A model generated the notes under the pieces. That model did no database searches, was not told the origin of the DNA, and saw nothing but the letters and a program-made list of their open reading frames with translations. From Hydrogenophaga sp. (GTDB taxonomy: Bacteria > Pseudomonadota > Gammaproteobacteria > Burkholderiales > Burkholderiaceae_C), in contig NZ_WVZN01000017.1 in the NCBI RefSeq assembly GCF_011772445.1, positions 206,890-256,537 on the forward strand: DNA of 49,648 nucleotides, read 5' to 3'. Each line of letters opens with the position of its first letter. Within the stretch, counting starts at the first letter, position 1. The position numbers and the translations under genes are program-made. Shown here piece by piece: positions 17,791-27,258 of the stretch.

Positions 17791-19257
17791 CTACACCGGC
17801 GCATGGCGCGGCTCTGGTCGGGTCAGCTCCTGAGCACGGATGCTGTCGTCCAGGATCTGGCGCCACAGCCGTAGCTGAGGCAGCGCCTCCGCATCGTATG
17901 CACCGCGCGAAACCACCCCCCCGATGAAGTGGTCCAGCGTCGCCAGCCGCGTCACTGGCTCAATGTCCTCGGACTGGAATAGTGCCCGCAGGTAAGGGAT
18001 GTGCCTGCGGGCCTTGAAATACAGGTCACATTGGGGCTTGCGGATGAAGCGCAGGCGCTGTGCAGCGGGCAGCCCTTTGAACGCGGCGACGCCCAGGTCT
18101 TCGGGCAGGTGAGCGACCAGGTAGTCGGTGCGGTAGGTGTCGTTCCACACGGATGGGCGTTGATGGCTGATCTGCGCCATGGCCTGCTGAATGAGCCCGA
18201 TCCAGGTCTCGTCGCTCTCCAAGGCCCGCAGATGGGGCACGGCGCACAACCTCAGCAGCAGCGCGATGCACGCCATACCCGCCGGCGATCGCGTCCGCTT
18301 GAGGAAGTCCAGCACCTCGTGGCCGAGTTGAACGTCGATTTGATCCCACGGCGTGTCCAGCAGGCCTGACTTCCAGCGCACGGCCTGCTCGACCATGCAG
18401 TGGCGATCGATTCCGTGCCGTTTCAGGGAGGCCCTGGTCTGCGCTGTCATCTGCAGATCATCGTCTTCAAGCAGCAGGAGCAACTGCAGCGCCAGCGTGC
18501 ACTGGAGGTCGCTGTCGAAGTGCATGAAATGTTGGAGCAGCAGCTCCACAGGCGCGCTACTGACGGTGTGCAGGGGCAGGCGCGAATACGCAATGCCGAT
18601 GGCCTCGTAGACGAGGGGCGGTGTCAGCAGGGTATCGGCGTGAAGCAGCAGTCGGGGCAGGTCGTCCGTGGGCAGGCGTTGGGCGTGCGCGCCGGTGTCG
18701 TGCCGCCGCTCCAGCCAGATCGCGAACATGCGTGTCAGCAGGGGGGGCATGAACCGCGGTCTATCGTGGGCATTCAAGCCGCTCAACAAGAGCCGTGTGC
18801 GCGCCTGGCCTTGGTACTCGTTCGGCAGTTCGAGTGTCAGGTCCACCGACCCGTCAGGCCCGCTTGGGGTCACTGGGTTGCTGACAAGCGTCTCGATGTC
18901 GGGCTCGGCGCAGTCATTCGAGGGCAAGTCCGACGGCCTGGGCCAGTACTTGGTGAACTCGTGGGACCAGCGCGCCATGCGCAAGAGGGGCTGCGTAGCG
19001 CCCCGCAGTTTGCGGTCGACCATGAGCGAGCGGAAGAGCTCGATGCGAGTGGCCAGTGTGCTCTCGTGCCCGGGGCTGGGCAGCGGCGATCGGTACCACA
19101 CGATTTTCTGAGCCACTTCGCGGGGGAGCAGATCCCACAGCGTCTGGCTGCGCGCAAGCTCGCCGCCGGGGTCGGTGCGTATGAGCGCGACGGAGGATTT
19201 CTGCTGTTGGTCGGCTTGCGTTGTCGAGGTGTATGGCGTTTGGGCGATGCGCTTCAT
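17791..19257 (-). CDS. Unknown alpha-helical protein C with F-box-like N-terminus
   Basis: This 488-residue protein is not recognised. It starts with a Thr/Ser/Gln-rich tail (1-25) and then TLWDLLPREVAQKIVWY (39-55), which fits the first helix of an F-box (LPxEhxxxI). The rest is predicted helical, with a very Leu-rich stretch around 260-275 (LALQLLLLLEDDD). No enzyme motif, signal peptide or clear membrane span is seen. By eye the gene uses more A/T at third codon positions than its neighbours, which may mean acquisition. Similarity to proteins A and B is limited to general architecture. Confidence 0.68.
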   Translation of the reverse strand: MKRIAQTPYTSTTQADQQQKSSVALIRTDPGGELARSQTLWDLLPREVAQKIVWYRSPLPSPGHESTLATRIELFRSLMVDRKLRGATQPLLRMARWSHEFTKYWPRPSDLPSNDCAEPDIETLVSNPVTPSGPDGSVDLTLELPNEYQGQARTRLLLSGLNAHDRPRFMPPLLTRMFAIWLERRHDTGAHAQRLPTDDLPRLLLHADTLLTPPLVYEAIGIAYSRLPLHTVSSAPVELLLQHFMHFDSDLQCTLALQLLLLLEDDDLQMTAQTRASLKRHGIDRHCMVEQAVRWKSGLLDTPWDQIDVQLGHEVLDFLKRTRSPAGMACIALLLRLCAVPHLRALESDETWIGLIQQAMAQISHQRPSVWNDTYRTDYLVAHLPEDLGVAAFKGLPAAQRLRFIRKPQCDLYFKARRHIPYLRALFQSEDIEPVTRLATLDHFIGGVVSRGAYDAEALPQLRLWRQILDDSIRAQELTRPEPRHAPV

Positions 19258-19359
19258 CGGGCTTGCGGTCAGTGAAGGGACGCGCCGTGGCTGCTTGCCC
19301 CAAGGCGCGCCGCTTGCGTAGCCGCGCGCGGTACGCGGTTCCCTTGCCCTTTCGACGCA

Positions 19360-21084
19360 TCAGACTTCGTTGAGCTCTCCGCGCTCGGCCACGCCGCTTG
19401 CTCGGCGGGTGCGGCCCGCGCCGCGCAGCAGGGCCACCAGGGCGCGCGCGTCGGCAGGCGCCGTGTCGCCCCGCCACACCACATGCTGGTCGGGACGGCA
19501 CATCAGCAGGGCGTGGCGGTACTCGGCCGGGCGTTGCGGCTCGCCGGAGATGTCGAGCACCTGCAGCGGCAGGCCCGCTTCGGCGGCCGCATCGGTCAGG
19601 GCTTGCACGTTCGCGCCCGCCTGGGTGACCAGCAGCGTGTAGCCCTCACCGAAGGCGTCGTAGAGCGAGCGGCCATCGGCCAGCCAGAAGTGGGGCGCGC
19701 GGCAGCCTGGAACGGTGGAGGGCGTGAAGTCGCCCATGGTGTAGGCGGGCGCTTCTTCGCCGTCGGCCGCGATGATGGGCGAGCCCGTGTAGTAGTAGCC
19801 GTAGTTCAGGCCCGCGCAGCAGAACTGCTGCACGTTGAGCTGGTAGGCCTCGTCGCCGATCAGGGCGCGCGCGGCCTCGCCGTTGGCGTCGGGCGCCTCG
19901 ATGTTGGCCGGCACCGCGCTGCGGGCCTTGATCATCTTCTGCGCGTGGTCCATGGCGAAGCGGGACACCTGCTCGGTGATGGGCTGGCGTTCGGCCTCGT
20001 AGGCGTCGAGCATGGCCGCATCGGCCCAGCCCTGCACCTGCGCGGCCAGCAGCCACGAGAGGTTCAGCGCGTCGGCGATGCCGGCGTTCATGCCGTAACC
20101 CGCGTAAGGCACCCAGAGGTGAGCGGCGTCGCCGGCGATGAACACGCGCCGGTCGCGGAAGCGGTTGGCCACGAGGCGGCGGCCCACCCAGTCTTCCTTG
20201 GAAATGATCTCGTAGTCGAAGTCCGCGCCCACGCCCAGGATGCGGCGGATGCTCTGGTCGCGGTCCACCGAATCGAATTCGGTCTCTTGCGGGTTGAGGT
20301 GGTTGTGCACCAGCCAGGTCTCCTGGCCGTCGATGGCGAAGACCGTGCCGCAGCGTCGCGGGTTGACCGAGTAGTAGCACCACGCGGGCTTGCCGGGCAG
20401 GCGCTGCAGCAAGTCCTTGGCGCGGATGTAGGTGGACTGCACGCGCTGGATGACGGCCGTGCCTTCGAATTGCGCGCCGATGGCCTTGCGCACGCCGGAG
20501 GCGCCACCGTCGCAGCCCACCAGGAAACGGGCGCGGACCGTTCGTGTCGTGCCGTCGTCCAGGCCGCTGAGCGTGGCGGACACGCCGTCCCCGTCCTGCT
20601 CGAAGCCTTCCACGCGCGTGCGGTTGAGCAGGGTGACGTTGGGCAGCGATGCCGCGTGCTCCAGCAGGATGGGCTCGAGGTAGATCTGGTTGATGCGGTG
20701 CGGCGGTTCGGCCGTGGGCCACCAGGTGTCGGGCCCGCCGTTGTCGGTGAAGCGCTCCAGGCGGTTGGGGATGGGGATGCGCGTGAGTTCGATGCCCGTC
20801 ATCGCGGTGCGGAACACCACGTCGTTGGGGTGCTCGTCGGGCAGGCCGGCCTGGCGCAGCTTGTCGGCCACGCCGAGCTGGCGGAAGCGCTCCATGGTGC
20901 GCGAGGCCACGTGGTTGCACTTCACGCTGGGCGGCTCCTTGTAGGCGCGCAGCTCGGCGATGGTGACGCGCACGCCGCGCCCGGCGAGGTCCATGGCGAG
21001 CGTCAGGCCCACGGGGCCGGCGCCCACGATGAGCACGTCGGTGCGGGTGTCGATCGGTTCTGGCATGGGAGAGGAGGGGCTCAT
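19360..21084 (-). CDS. FAD-dependent aromatic-type monooxygenase
   Basis: This 574-residue class A flavoprotein hydroxylase resembles MhpA- and phenol-hydroxylase-type enzymes. It has GAGPVG (21-26) for FAD binding, GDAAH (318-322) followed by YAGYGMNAGIADA for the flavin ribityl region, and a C-terminal thioredoxin-like domain with VLDISGE. The ATG at 21084 overlaps the stop of the binding-protein gene (ATGA); an ATG at 21066 is an alternative. It should use NAD(P)H and O2 to hydroxylate an aromatic ring. The substrate is unknown, and no ring-cleavage gene is adjacent. Confidence 0.87.
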   Translation of the reverse strand: MSPSSPMPEPIDTRTDVLIVGAGPVGLTLAMDLAGRGVRVTIAELRAYKEPPSVKCNHVASRTMERFRQLGVADKLRQAGLPDEHPNDVVFRTAMTGIELTRIPIPNRLERFTDNGGPDTWWPTAEPPHRINQIYLEPILLEHAASLPNVTLLNRTRVEGFEQDGDGVSATLSGLDDGTTRTVRARFLVGCDGGASGVRKAIGAQFEGTAVIQRVQSTYIRAKDLLQRLPGKPAWCYYSVNPRRCGTVFAIDGQETWLVHNHLNPQETEFDSVDRDQSIRRILGVGADFDYEIISKEDWVGRRLVANRFRDRRVFIAGDAAHLWVPYAGYGMNAGIADALNLSWLLAAQVQGWADAAMLDAYEAERQPITEQVSRFAMDHAQKMIKARSAVPANIEAPDANGEAARALIGDEAYQLNVQQFCCAGLNYGYYYTGSPIIAADGEEAPAYTMGDFTPSTVPGCRAPHFWLADGRSLYDAFGEGYTLLVTQAGANVQALTDAAAEAGLPLQVLDISGEPQRPAEYRHALLMCRPDQHVVWRGDTAPADARALVALLRGAGRTRRASGVAERGELNEV

Positions 21085-22073
21085 TCGAGTTTGATGCCGG
21101 CGGTGCGGATCACCTTGGCCCATTTGGTGGTCTCGGACTTGATGTAGTCGCCGAAGGCCTTGGGTGTGCTGGGCGCGGGCTCCACGCCCAGGCCGCGGAT
21201 GGTGGCCTGCGTGGCCGGGTCGTTGAGCGCGTCGGCCAGCGCCGCGTTGAGCTTGGTGACGACGGCGTCGGGCGTGGCGGCGGGCGCGACGATGCCGAAC
21301 CAGCCCACCGACTCGTAGCCCGGCAGGCCGGCTTCGGCCACGGTGGGCACGTCGGGCAGGGCGGGCACGCGCTTGTCGCTGGTGACGGAGAAGGCCTGCA
21401 GCTTGCCCGCGCGGATGTGCGGCAGCGCGGCGGGCAGGTCGGTCACGGCCAGCGGGATCTGGCCGGCCAGCGCGTCCACGGCGGCCGGGCCGGAGCCACG
21501 GTAGGCCACCTGAACGATCTTCGTGCCCGCCATCTGGTCGAACAGCGAGGCCGTGAGGTGCATGGCCGTGCCGTTGCCGCCGTGGCCGATGGTGAGCTTG
21601 CTCGGGTCGCGCTTGGCCAGGGCGATGAGCTCGGCCTGCGTGCGCACGCCCACCGAGGGGTGACCCACGAAGACGAAGGGAATGACCGCGACCAGCGAGA
21701 CCGGCTTGAAGTCCTTGATCGGGTCGTAGGGCATCTGCGGGTAGAGGCTCACGTTGGCCGAGAGCGCGCCCGCCGCGCCCAGGCCCACCGTGTGTCCGTC
21801 GGGCTCGGCCTTGGCCACGGCGGTCAGGCCGATGTTGCCGCCCGCGCCGGGGCGGTTCTCGATCACCAGCGGCTGGCCCAGCTTCTCGCTCACGCGCGGC
21901 GCGATGGCGCGCACGATGGCGTCGGCGCTGCCGCCGGGCGGGAAGGTGACGATCACGCGGATGGGCTTGGTGGGCCAGGCGGCGTCCTGGGCCAGGGCGG
22001 GGCTGGCGAAGGCGAACAGCGTGGCGCCGCCGAGGGCCGCGCACAGTGCGCGCCGAAGGAAGGGGAACTTCAT
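21081..22073 (-). CDS. Bug/TctC-family tripartite tricarboxylate binding protein
   Basis: This 330-residue periplasmic binding protein has a signal peptide ending near PALAQ. Typical Bug-family segments are present: IRVIVTFPPGGSADAI near the N-terminus and ENRPGAGGNIG further on. A good Shine-Dalgarno (AGGAGA) precedes the ATG at 22073; an upstream in-frame start at 22115 lacks one. No TctA/TctB membrane partners are in the window, as is common for the many orphan Bug genes of Burkholderiales. It is coupled to a flavin hydroxylase gene, which suggests an aromatic or organic acid ligand. Confidence 0.92.
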   Translation of the reverse strand: MKFPFLRRALCAALGGATLFAFASPALAQDAAWPTKPIRVIVTFPPGGSADAIVRAIAPRVSEKLGQPLVIENRPGAGGNIGLTAVAKAEPDGHTVGLGAAGALSANVSLYPQMPYDPIKDFKPVSLVAVIPFVFVGHPSVGVRTQAELIALAKRDPSKLTIGHGGNGTAMHLTASLFDQMAGTKIVQVAYRGSGPAAVDALAGQIPLAVTDLPAALPHIRAGKLQAFSVTSDKRVPALPDVPTVAEAGLPGYESVGWFGIVAPAATPDAVVTKLNAALADALNDPATQATIRGLGVEPAPSTPKAFGDYIKSETTKWAKVIRTAGIKLE

Positions 22074-22149
22074 CGACTTGTCTCCTGGTTCTGGGGGTGG
22101 ATATCCGACCGCCATTCAACCCGCTCCGTATTCATGCGTAAAGCGAAAC

Positions 22150-22166
22150 TTATCGAACGATTTATC
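22150..22166. promoter_or_regulatory. Candidate LysR-regulator binding site
   Basis: The divergent region between the binding-protein and LysR genes is unusually A/T-rich. ATCG-AA-CGAT (22152-22161) is a short palindrome inside a T-rich/A-rich context that fits the loose T-N11-A pattern of LysR boxes. It ends about 15 bp before the LysR start, a normal place for autoregulation and control of the divergent operon. Confidence 0.45.
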
Positions 22167-22176
22167 ATTTCAACTC

Positions 22177-23085
22177 ATGAATAACGACAGCCGCTTCATC
22201 CCCAGCATGCGCCAGTTGCGCGCCTTCGCGGCCGTCTACCACCTGCGCAAGGTGAGCGCGGCGGCCGAGCAGCTGTCGGTGACGCAGTCAGCGGTGAGCC
22301 TGTCGCTGCGGCAACTGGAGGACGGCCTGGGCGCGCGCCTGTTCGACCGCACCACGCGCACCCTGCAGCCCACGCAGGCCGCGCACGAGGCCATCGTGCT
22401 GGCCGAGCGCATCCTGCGCGACGCGGAGGCGCTGGGGGCGGGCACGCTGGAGCTGTCGCAACTGCGGCGCGGGCGCGTGAGCGTGGCCGTGACGCCCACC
22501 TTGGCCGAGCTGCTGTTGCCGGCGGCGGTGGTGCGCTTTCGTGAGCGGCACCCGGGCATCCACGTCGACATCAACGACTGCGCGCCCGACCAGTTCGTGG
22601 CGCGCGTGGTGGGCGAGCAGGTGGACTTCGGCATCGGCGTGCCCGAGCAGGCGGGCGCCGACGTGGACACCGACACGCTGGTGCGCGACCACCTGGCCGT
22701 GGTGTGCCCCGCCGGGCACGCGCTGGCCGGGCGCGCGCGCCTGCGCTGGGCGGACCTGGACGGCCACCCCGTCATCACCGTGCGCCCGGGTTACGGCGTG
22801 CGGCCGCTGATCGACGCCAGTGCGGCGCGCGCGGGGGTGCGGCTGCGCGTGGTGCACGAGGTGACCTTCCTGTCCACCGCGCTGTGGATGACGCGGGCGG
22901 GCATGGCCATCGCGATCATGCCGGCGGCCTACGCGCGCGCGGCGCGGCCCGAGGAATTGGTGGTGTTGCCGCTGACCGGCCCACGGGTCTCGCGCGACAT
23001 CTGCATCGTGACCAAGCGAGGGCGGGCGCTGTCTCTATCGGGGCAGGCGCTGGTGAAGGAGATCAGGGCGGCGTTGCGGGCGTAG
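22177..23085 (+). CDS. LysR-family transcriptional regulator
   Basis: This 302-residue LysR protein has a winged helix-turn-helix at about 8-68 (VSAAAEQLSVTQSAVSLSLR) and a periplasmic-binding-like effector domain at about 92-300. The ATG at 22177 gives the normal LysR N-terminus (SMRQLRAFAAVYHL). It is divergent from the binding-protein/monooxygenase operon with about 100 bp between them and most likely controls it in response to the substrate or a product. Confidence 0.92.
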   Translation: MNNDSRFIPSMRQLRAFAAVYHLRKVSAAAEQLSVTQSAVSLSLRQLEDGLGARLFDRTTRTLQPTQAAHEAIVLAERILRDAEALGAGTLELSQLRRGRVSVAVTPTLAELLLPAAVVRFRERHPGIHVDINDCAPDQFVARVVGEQVDFGIGVPEQAGADVDTDTLVRDHLAVVCPAGHALAGRARLRWADLDGHPVITVRPGYGVRPLIDASAARAGVRLRVVHEVTFLSTALWMTRAGMAIAIMPAAYARAARPEELVVLPLTGPRVSRDICIVTKRGRALSLSGQALVKEIRAALRA

Positions 23086-23094
23086 TGGTTTCTT

Positions 23095-23109
23095 CCGGCA
23101 CGCTGCCGG
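23095..23109 (+). terminator. Possible hairpin terminator after the LysR gene
   Basis: CCGGCA-CGC-TGCCGG forms a strong 6-bp stem nine bases after the LysR stop. No T-tract follows, so it is at best a weak or factor-assisted terminator. Confidence 0.3.
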
Positions 23110-23183
23110 GGTTGGCTGGCGCCGGTCTACAGTTGTCTGGGCACCGCGTTTGCCGGTGCAGGCCGCTTCACGGGAGATTCTTC

Positions 23184-24536
23184 ATGGCCCCACCCGCACC
23201 CCAACCCCGCACCGAACACGACGCCTGGGGCGAGATCACCATCCCCGCCGGCGCCCCCTGGGGCGCACAGACCCAGCGCGCCATCGGCCACTTCGCCATT
23301 TCCACCGAGAAGATGCCGCCCGAACTGATGCACGCGCTCGCGCTGATCAAGCGCTGCGCGGCGCGCGTGAATGCGTCGCTGGGCATGCTCGATCCCGCCG
23401 TGGCCGATGCCATCGCGCAGGCCGCCGCCGAGGTGGTGGATGGGCGTTGGGCCGAGGCCTTCCCGCTGTCGCTGTGGCAGAGCGGCTCGGGCACGCAGAG
23501 CAACATGAACATGAACGAGGTGGTGGCGCACCGCGCTTCGGCCCTGCTGGGCCGCGAGGTGCACCCCAACGACGAGGTCAACCTCGGCCAGTCGTCCAAC
23601 GACACCATTCCCACCGCCATTCACGTGGCCGCGTTGCTGGGCGTGGAGCGTTCCTTGCGTCCGGCGTTGCGCACCCTGCGCGATGCGCTGGCCGCCAAGG
23701 CCGAGGGCGTGCGCGACGTGCAGAAGACCGGCCGTACCCACCTGCAGCACGCGCTGCCGCTCACCCTGGCCGATGAATTGCTGGCCTGGGTGGCGCAGCT
23801 CGATCAGGCCGACGCCGGGCTGGAGCCCGCGCTGCGCGCCGTCCAGGGCCTGGCCATCGGCGGCACGGCGGTGGGCAGTGGCGCCAACGCCCACGCCGAT
23901 TTCGGCCAGCGCATGGCCGAGGCCTTGAGCGAGGTGACGGGCCTGCCCATGCGCCGCGCCGACAACCCCTACGCGGCCCAGGCCGCGCACGACGCCCTGC
24001 TGCAACTGCACGCCGCCTTGCGCGTGCTGGCGCTGGCGCTGTGCAAGATCGCCGACGACCTGCGCTGGGAGGCCAGCCCCGGCATGGGCGAATGGCGGCT
24101 GCCGGCCAATGAGCCCGGCAGTTCCATCATGCCGGGCAAGGTCAACCCCACGCAGTGCGAATCGCTGACGATGGTGTGCGCGCAGGTGATGGGCAACGAC
24201 GTGGCCATCGGCGTCGGCGCCACGCTGGGCCAGTTCCAGATGCACGCGGCCAAGCCGCTGCTGGCGCACAACCTGCTGCAGAGCATTCGCCTGCTGGCCG
24301 GTGGCATGCGCAGCTTCGAGGAGCACTGCGTGCGCGGCATGGAGCCCGATCGCGAGCGCATCGCGGCCACGCTGTCGCCCGCGATGCTGCAGGCCACGCT
24401 GCTGGCCAAGCACATCGGCCACGAAGAAGCCGCCGTGCTGTACCGCGAGTCGCAGGCCTCGGGGCGGCCGCTGCGCGAGCTGGTGCTGGAACGCCAGTTG
24501 GCCAGCGCCGAGCAGTTCGATGCCTGGGTGCAGTAG
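23184..24536 (+). CDS. fumC: Class II fumarase-like (FumC-like) lyase
   Basis: This 450-residue fumarase/aspartase-superfamily protein has the signature [15 protein letters not shown] (Ser313/Ser314 region) and other class II fumarase motifs: [29 protein letters not shown] and [15 protein letters not shown]. It would interconvert fumarate and malate. Two conserved regions differ from typical FumC: the stretch before GEWRLP lacks the usual GSGPR, and the usual GNFELNVFKP appears as [10 protein letters not shown]. It is therefore a diverged or specialised copy. A GGGAG ribosome binding site precedes the ATG. It ends 6 bp from the convergent thiolase gene. Confidence 0.85.
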   Translation: MAPPAPQPRTEHDAWGEITIPAGAPWGAQTQRAIGHFAISTEKMPPELMHALALIKRCAARVNASLGMLDPAVADAIAQAAAEVVDGRWAEAFPLSLWQSGSGTQSNMNMNEVVAHRASALLGREVHPNDEVNLGQSSNDTIPTAIHVAALLGVERSLRPALRTLRDALAAKAEGVRDVQKTGRTHLQHALPLTLADELLAWVAQLDQADAGLEPALRAVQGLAIGGTAVGSGANAHADFGQRMAEALSEVTGLPMRRADNPYAAQAAHDALLQLHAALRVLALALCKIADDLRWEASPGMGEWRLPANEPGSSIMPGKVNPTQCESLTMVCAQVMGNDVAIGVGATLGQFQMHAAKPLLAHNLLQSIRLLAGGMRSFEEHCVRGMEPDRERIAATLSPAMLQATLLAKHIGHEEAAVLYRESQASGRPLRELVLERQLASAEQFDAWVQ

Positions 24537-24542
24537 GCCGGC

Positions 24543-25751
<1,209 letters not shown>

Positions 25752-25776
25752 GGTTTCTCCGGGAAAGTGAATTCGT

Positions 25777-26433
25777 TCAGGCGGACGTTGCCGGGGCGGC
25801 GATCGGCAGTCCCACGAGGCGCTGCAGTTCGTCGAGCGACAGGCCCTCGACCGCGTCGATCAGGCGCAGGCCTTGCGGCGTGCATTCGAGTGTGGCCAGG
25901 TCGCTGTAGATGCGTTTGACGCAGCCGATGCCGGTGAGGGGGTAGCTGCACTGCGGCACCACCTTGCTCGCGCCCTGCTTGGTCAGCAGGTCCATCATCA
26001 CCCAGGTCTGCTTGGCGCCGATGGCGAGGTCCATGGCGCCGCCCACGGCCGGGATGCTGCCGGGTTCGCCCGTGCTCCAGTTGGCCAGATCGCCCGTGGC
26101 CGAGACCTGGAAGGCGCCGAGCACGCAGATGTCGAGGTGGCCGCCGCGGATCATGGCGAAGCTGTCGGCGTGGTGGAAGAAGGCGGCGCCGGGCAGCAGC
26201 GTCACCGGCTGCTTGCCGGCGTTGATGAGGTCGTAGTCCTCCTGCCCCGCGGCGGGCGCGGGGCCCATGCCCAGGATGCCGTTCTCGCTGTGCAGGATCA
26301 CCTCGATGCCCGGCGGCAGGTGGTTGGCCACCAGCGTGGGTTGGCCGATGCCCAGGTTCACGTAGGCGCCGTCGTGGATGTCCTGCGCGACGCGCTTTGC
26401 GAGTTCGTCTTTTGTGCGTCTCAGGTGGCTCAT
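25777..26433 (-). CDS. pcaJ: 3-oxoadipate CoA-transferase, beta subunit
   Basis: This 218-residue subunit carries the catalytic glutamate in HSENGILGMG (Glu50), which forms the enzyme-CoA thioester. With the alpha subunit it transfers CoA from succinyl-CoA to 3-oxoadipate. Its start overlaps the end of the alpha-subunit gene (ATGA), which ensures equal translation of the two. Confidence 0.93.
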   Translation of the reverse strand: MSHLRRTKDELAKRVAQDIHDGAYVNLGIGQPTLVANHLPPGIEVILHSENGILGMGPAPAAGQEDYDLINAGKQPVTLLPGAAFFHHADSFAMIRGGHLDICVLGAFQVSATGDLANWSTGEPGSIPAVGGAMDLAIGAKQTWVMMDLLTKQGASKVVPQCSYPLTGIGCVKRIYSDLATLECTPQGLRLIDAVEGLSLDELQRLVGLPIAAPATSA

Positions 26434-27146
26434 GCCGCCTCCTTGAAGCCGCCGGCCTGCGTGGCCACGCGCGCGATCTTCACCACCGCGCTCACGTGGA
26501 TGCCCGGGGTGACGATGGTCTCCGGGTCCAGCGTGCCGAGTTCGGCGATGTCGAACACGCTGGCCACGGTGCGCTTCGCGGCGGTGGCCATCACCGGGCC
26601 GAAGTTGCGCGCGGCCTTGCGGTAGGTGAGGTTGCCCCAGCGGTCGCCGCGCTCGGCCTTGATGAGCGCCACGTCGCCGTGGATCGGGTACTCCAGCACA
26701 TAGGGGCGGCCGTCGATGACCCGCGTTTCCTTGGGCGAGCCATCGGCGTGCTTCGCCAGTTCGGTGCCGAAGCCCGTGGGCGTGAAGAAGGCGCCGATGC
26801 CCGCGCCCGCCGCGCGCAGCCGCTCGGCCAGGTTGCCCTGCGGCACCAGTTCGAGCTCGATCTTCTTCTCGCGGTACAGGCCGTCGAAGACGTGGCTGTC
26901 GGCCTGGCGCGGAAAGCTGCAGATGATCTTGCGCACGCGCCCGGTCTTGAGCAGCGCGGCCAGGCCGTGGTCGCCGTTGCCGGCGTTGTTGTTCACCACG
27001 GTCAGATCACGCGCGCCCTGGTCGATCAGGCCCTCGATCAGTTCGTTGGGAATGCCGGCGGTGCCGAAGCCGCCGATGAGCACGGTGGCGCCATCGCGTA
27101 CGCCGTGCAGGGCCTCGGCCACCGAGGGGGCGATCTTGTTGATCAC
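26430..27146 (-). CDS. pcaI: 3-oxoadipate CoA-transferase, alpha subunit
   Basis: This 238-residue subunit has the CoA-binding glycine loop GGFGTAGIPNELI near residue 25 and family segments NNAGNGDHGLAALL and IIGSFPR-like IICSFPRQ. It is the first gene of the pcaIJF operon and faces an IclR regulator gene across a 112-bp control region. Genes for the upper protocatechuate branch are not in the window. Confidence 0.93.
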   Translation of the reverse strand: MINKIAPSVAEALHGVRDGATVLIGGFGTAGIPNELIEGLIDQGARDLTVVNNNAGNGDHGLAALLKTGRVRKIICSFPRQADSHVFDGLYREKKIELELVPQGNLAERLRAAGAGIGAFFTPTGFGTELAKHADGSPKETRVIDGRPYVLEYPIHGDVALIKAERGDRWGNLTYRKAARNFGPVMATAAKRTVASVFDIAELGTLDPETIVTPGIHVSAVVKIARVATQAGGFKEAA

Positions 27147-27200
27147 GGGCTTGTCTCCGGACGGGAAGGGGCAGGGGACTTGTTGTGCCGATCGATGAAT

Positions 27201-27234
27201 GTTCTAATGACGAACACTTGTTCGATTGACGAAT
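27201..27234. promoter_or_regulatory. Multi-half-site operator between pcaI and the IclR gene
   Basis: Four related half-sites repeat at 9-10-bp intervals: GTTCT (27201), CGAAC (27211), GTTCG (27220) and CGAAT (27230). Pairs form palindromes, for example CGAAC-ACTT-GTTCG and TTCG-ATTGA-CGAA. This resembles the repeated sites known for PcaU/PobR/PcaR-type IclR regulators. The position suits control of both pcaIJF and the regulator itself. Confidence 0.6.
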
Positions 27235-27258
27235 CATTCTAGTCGCCCAGGGAAGACC

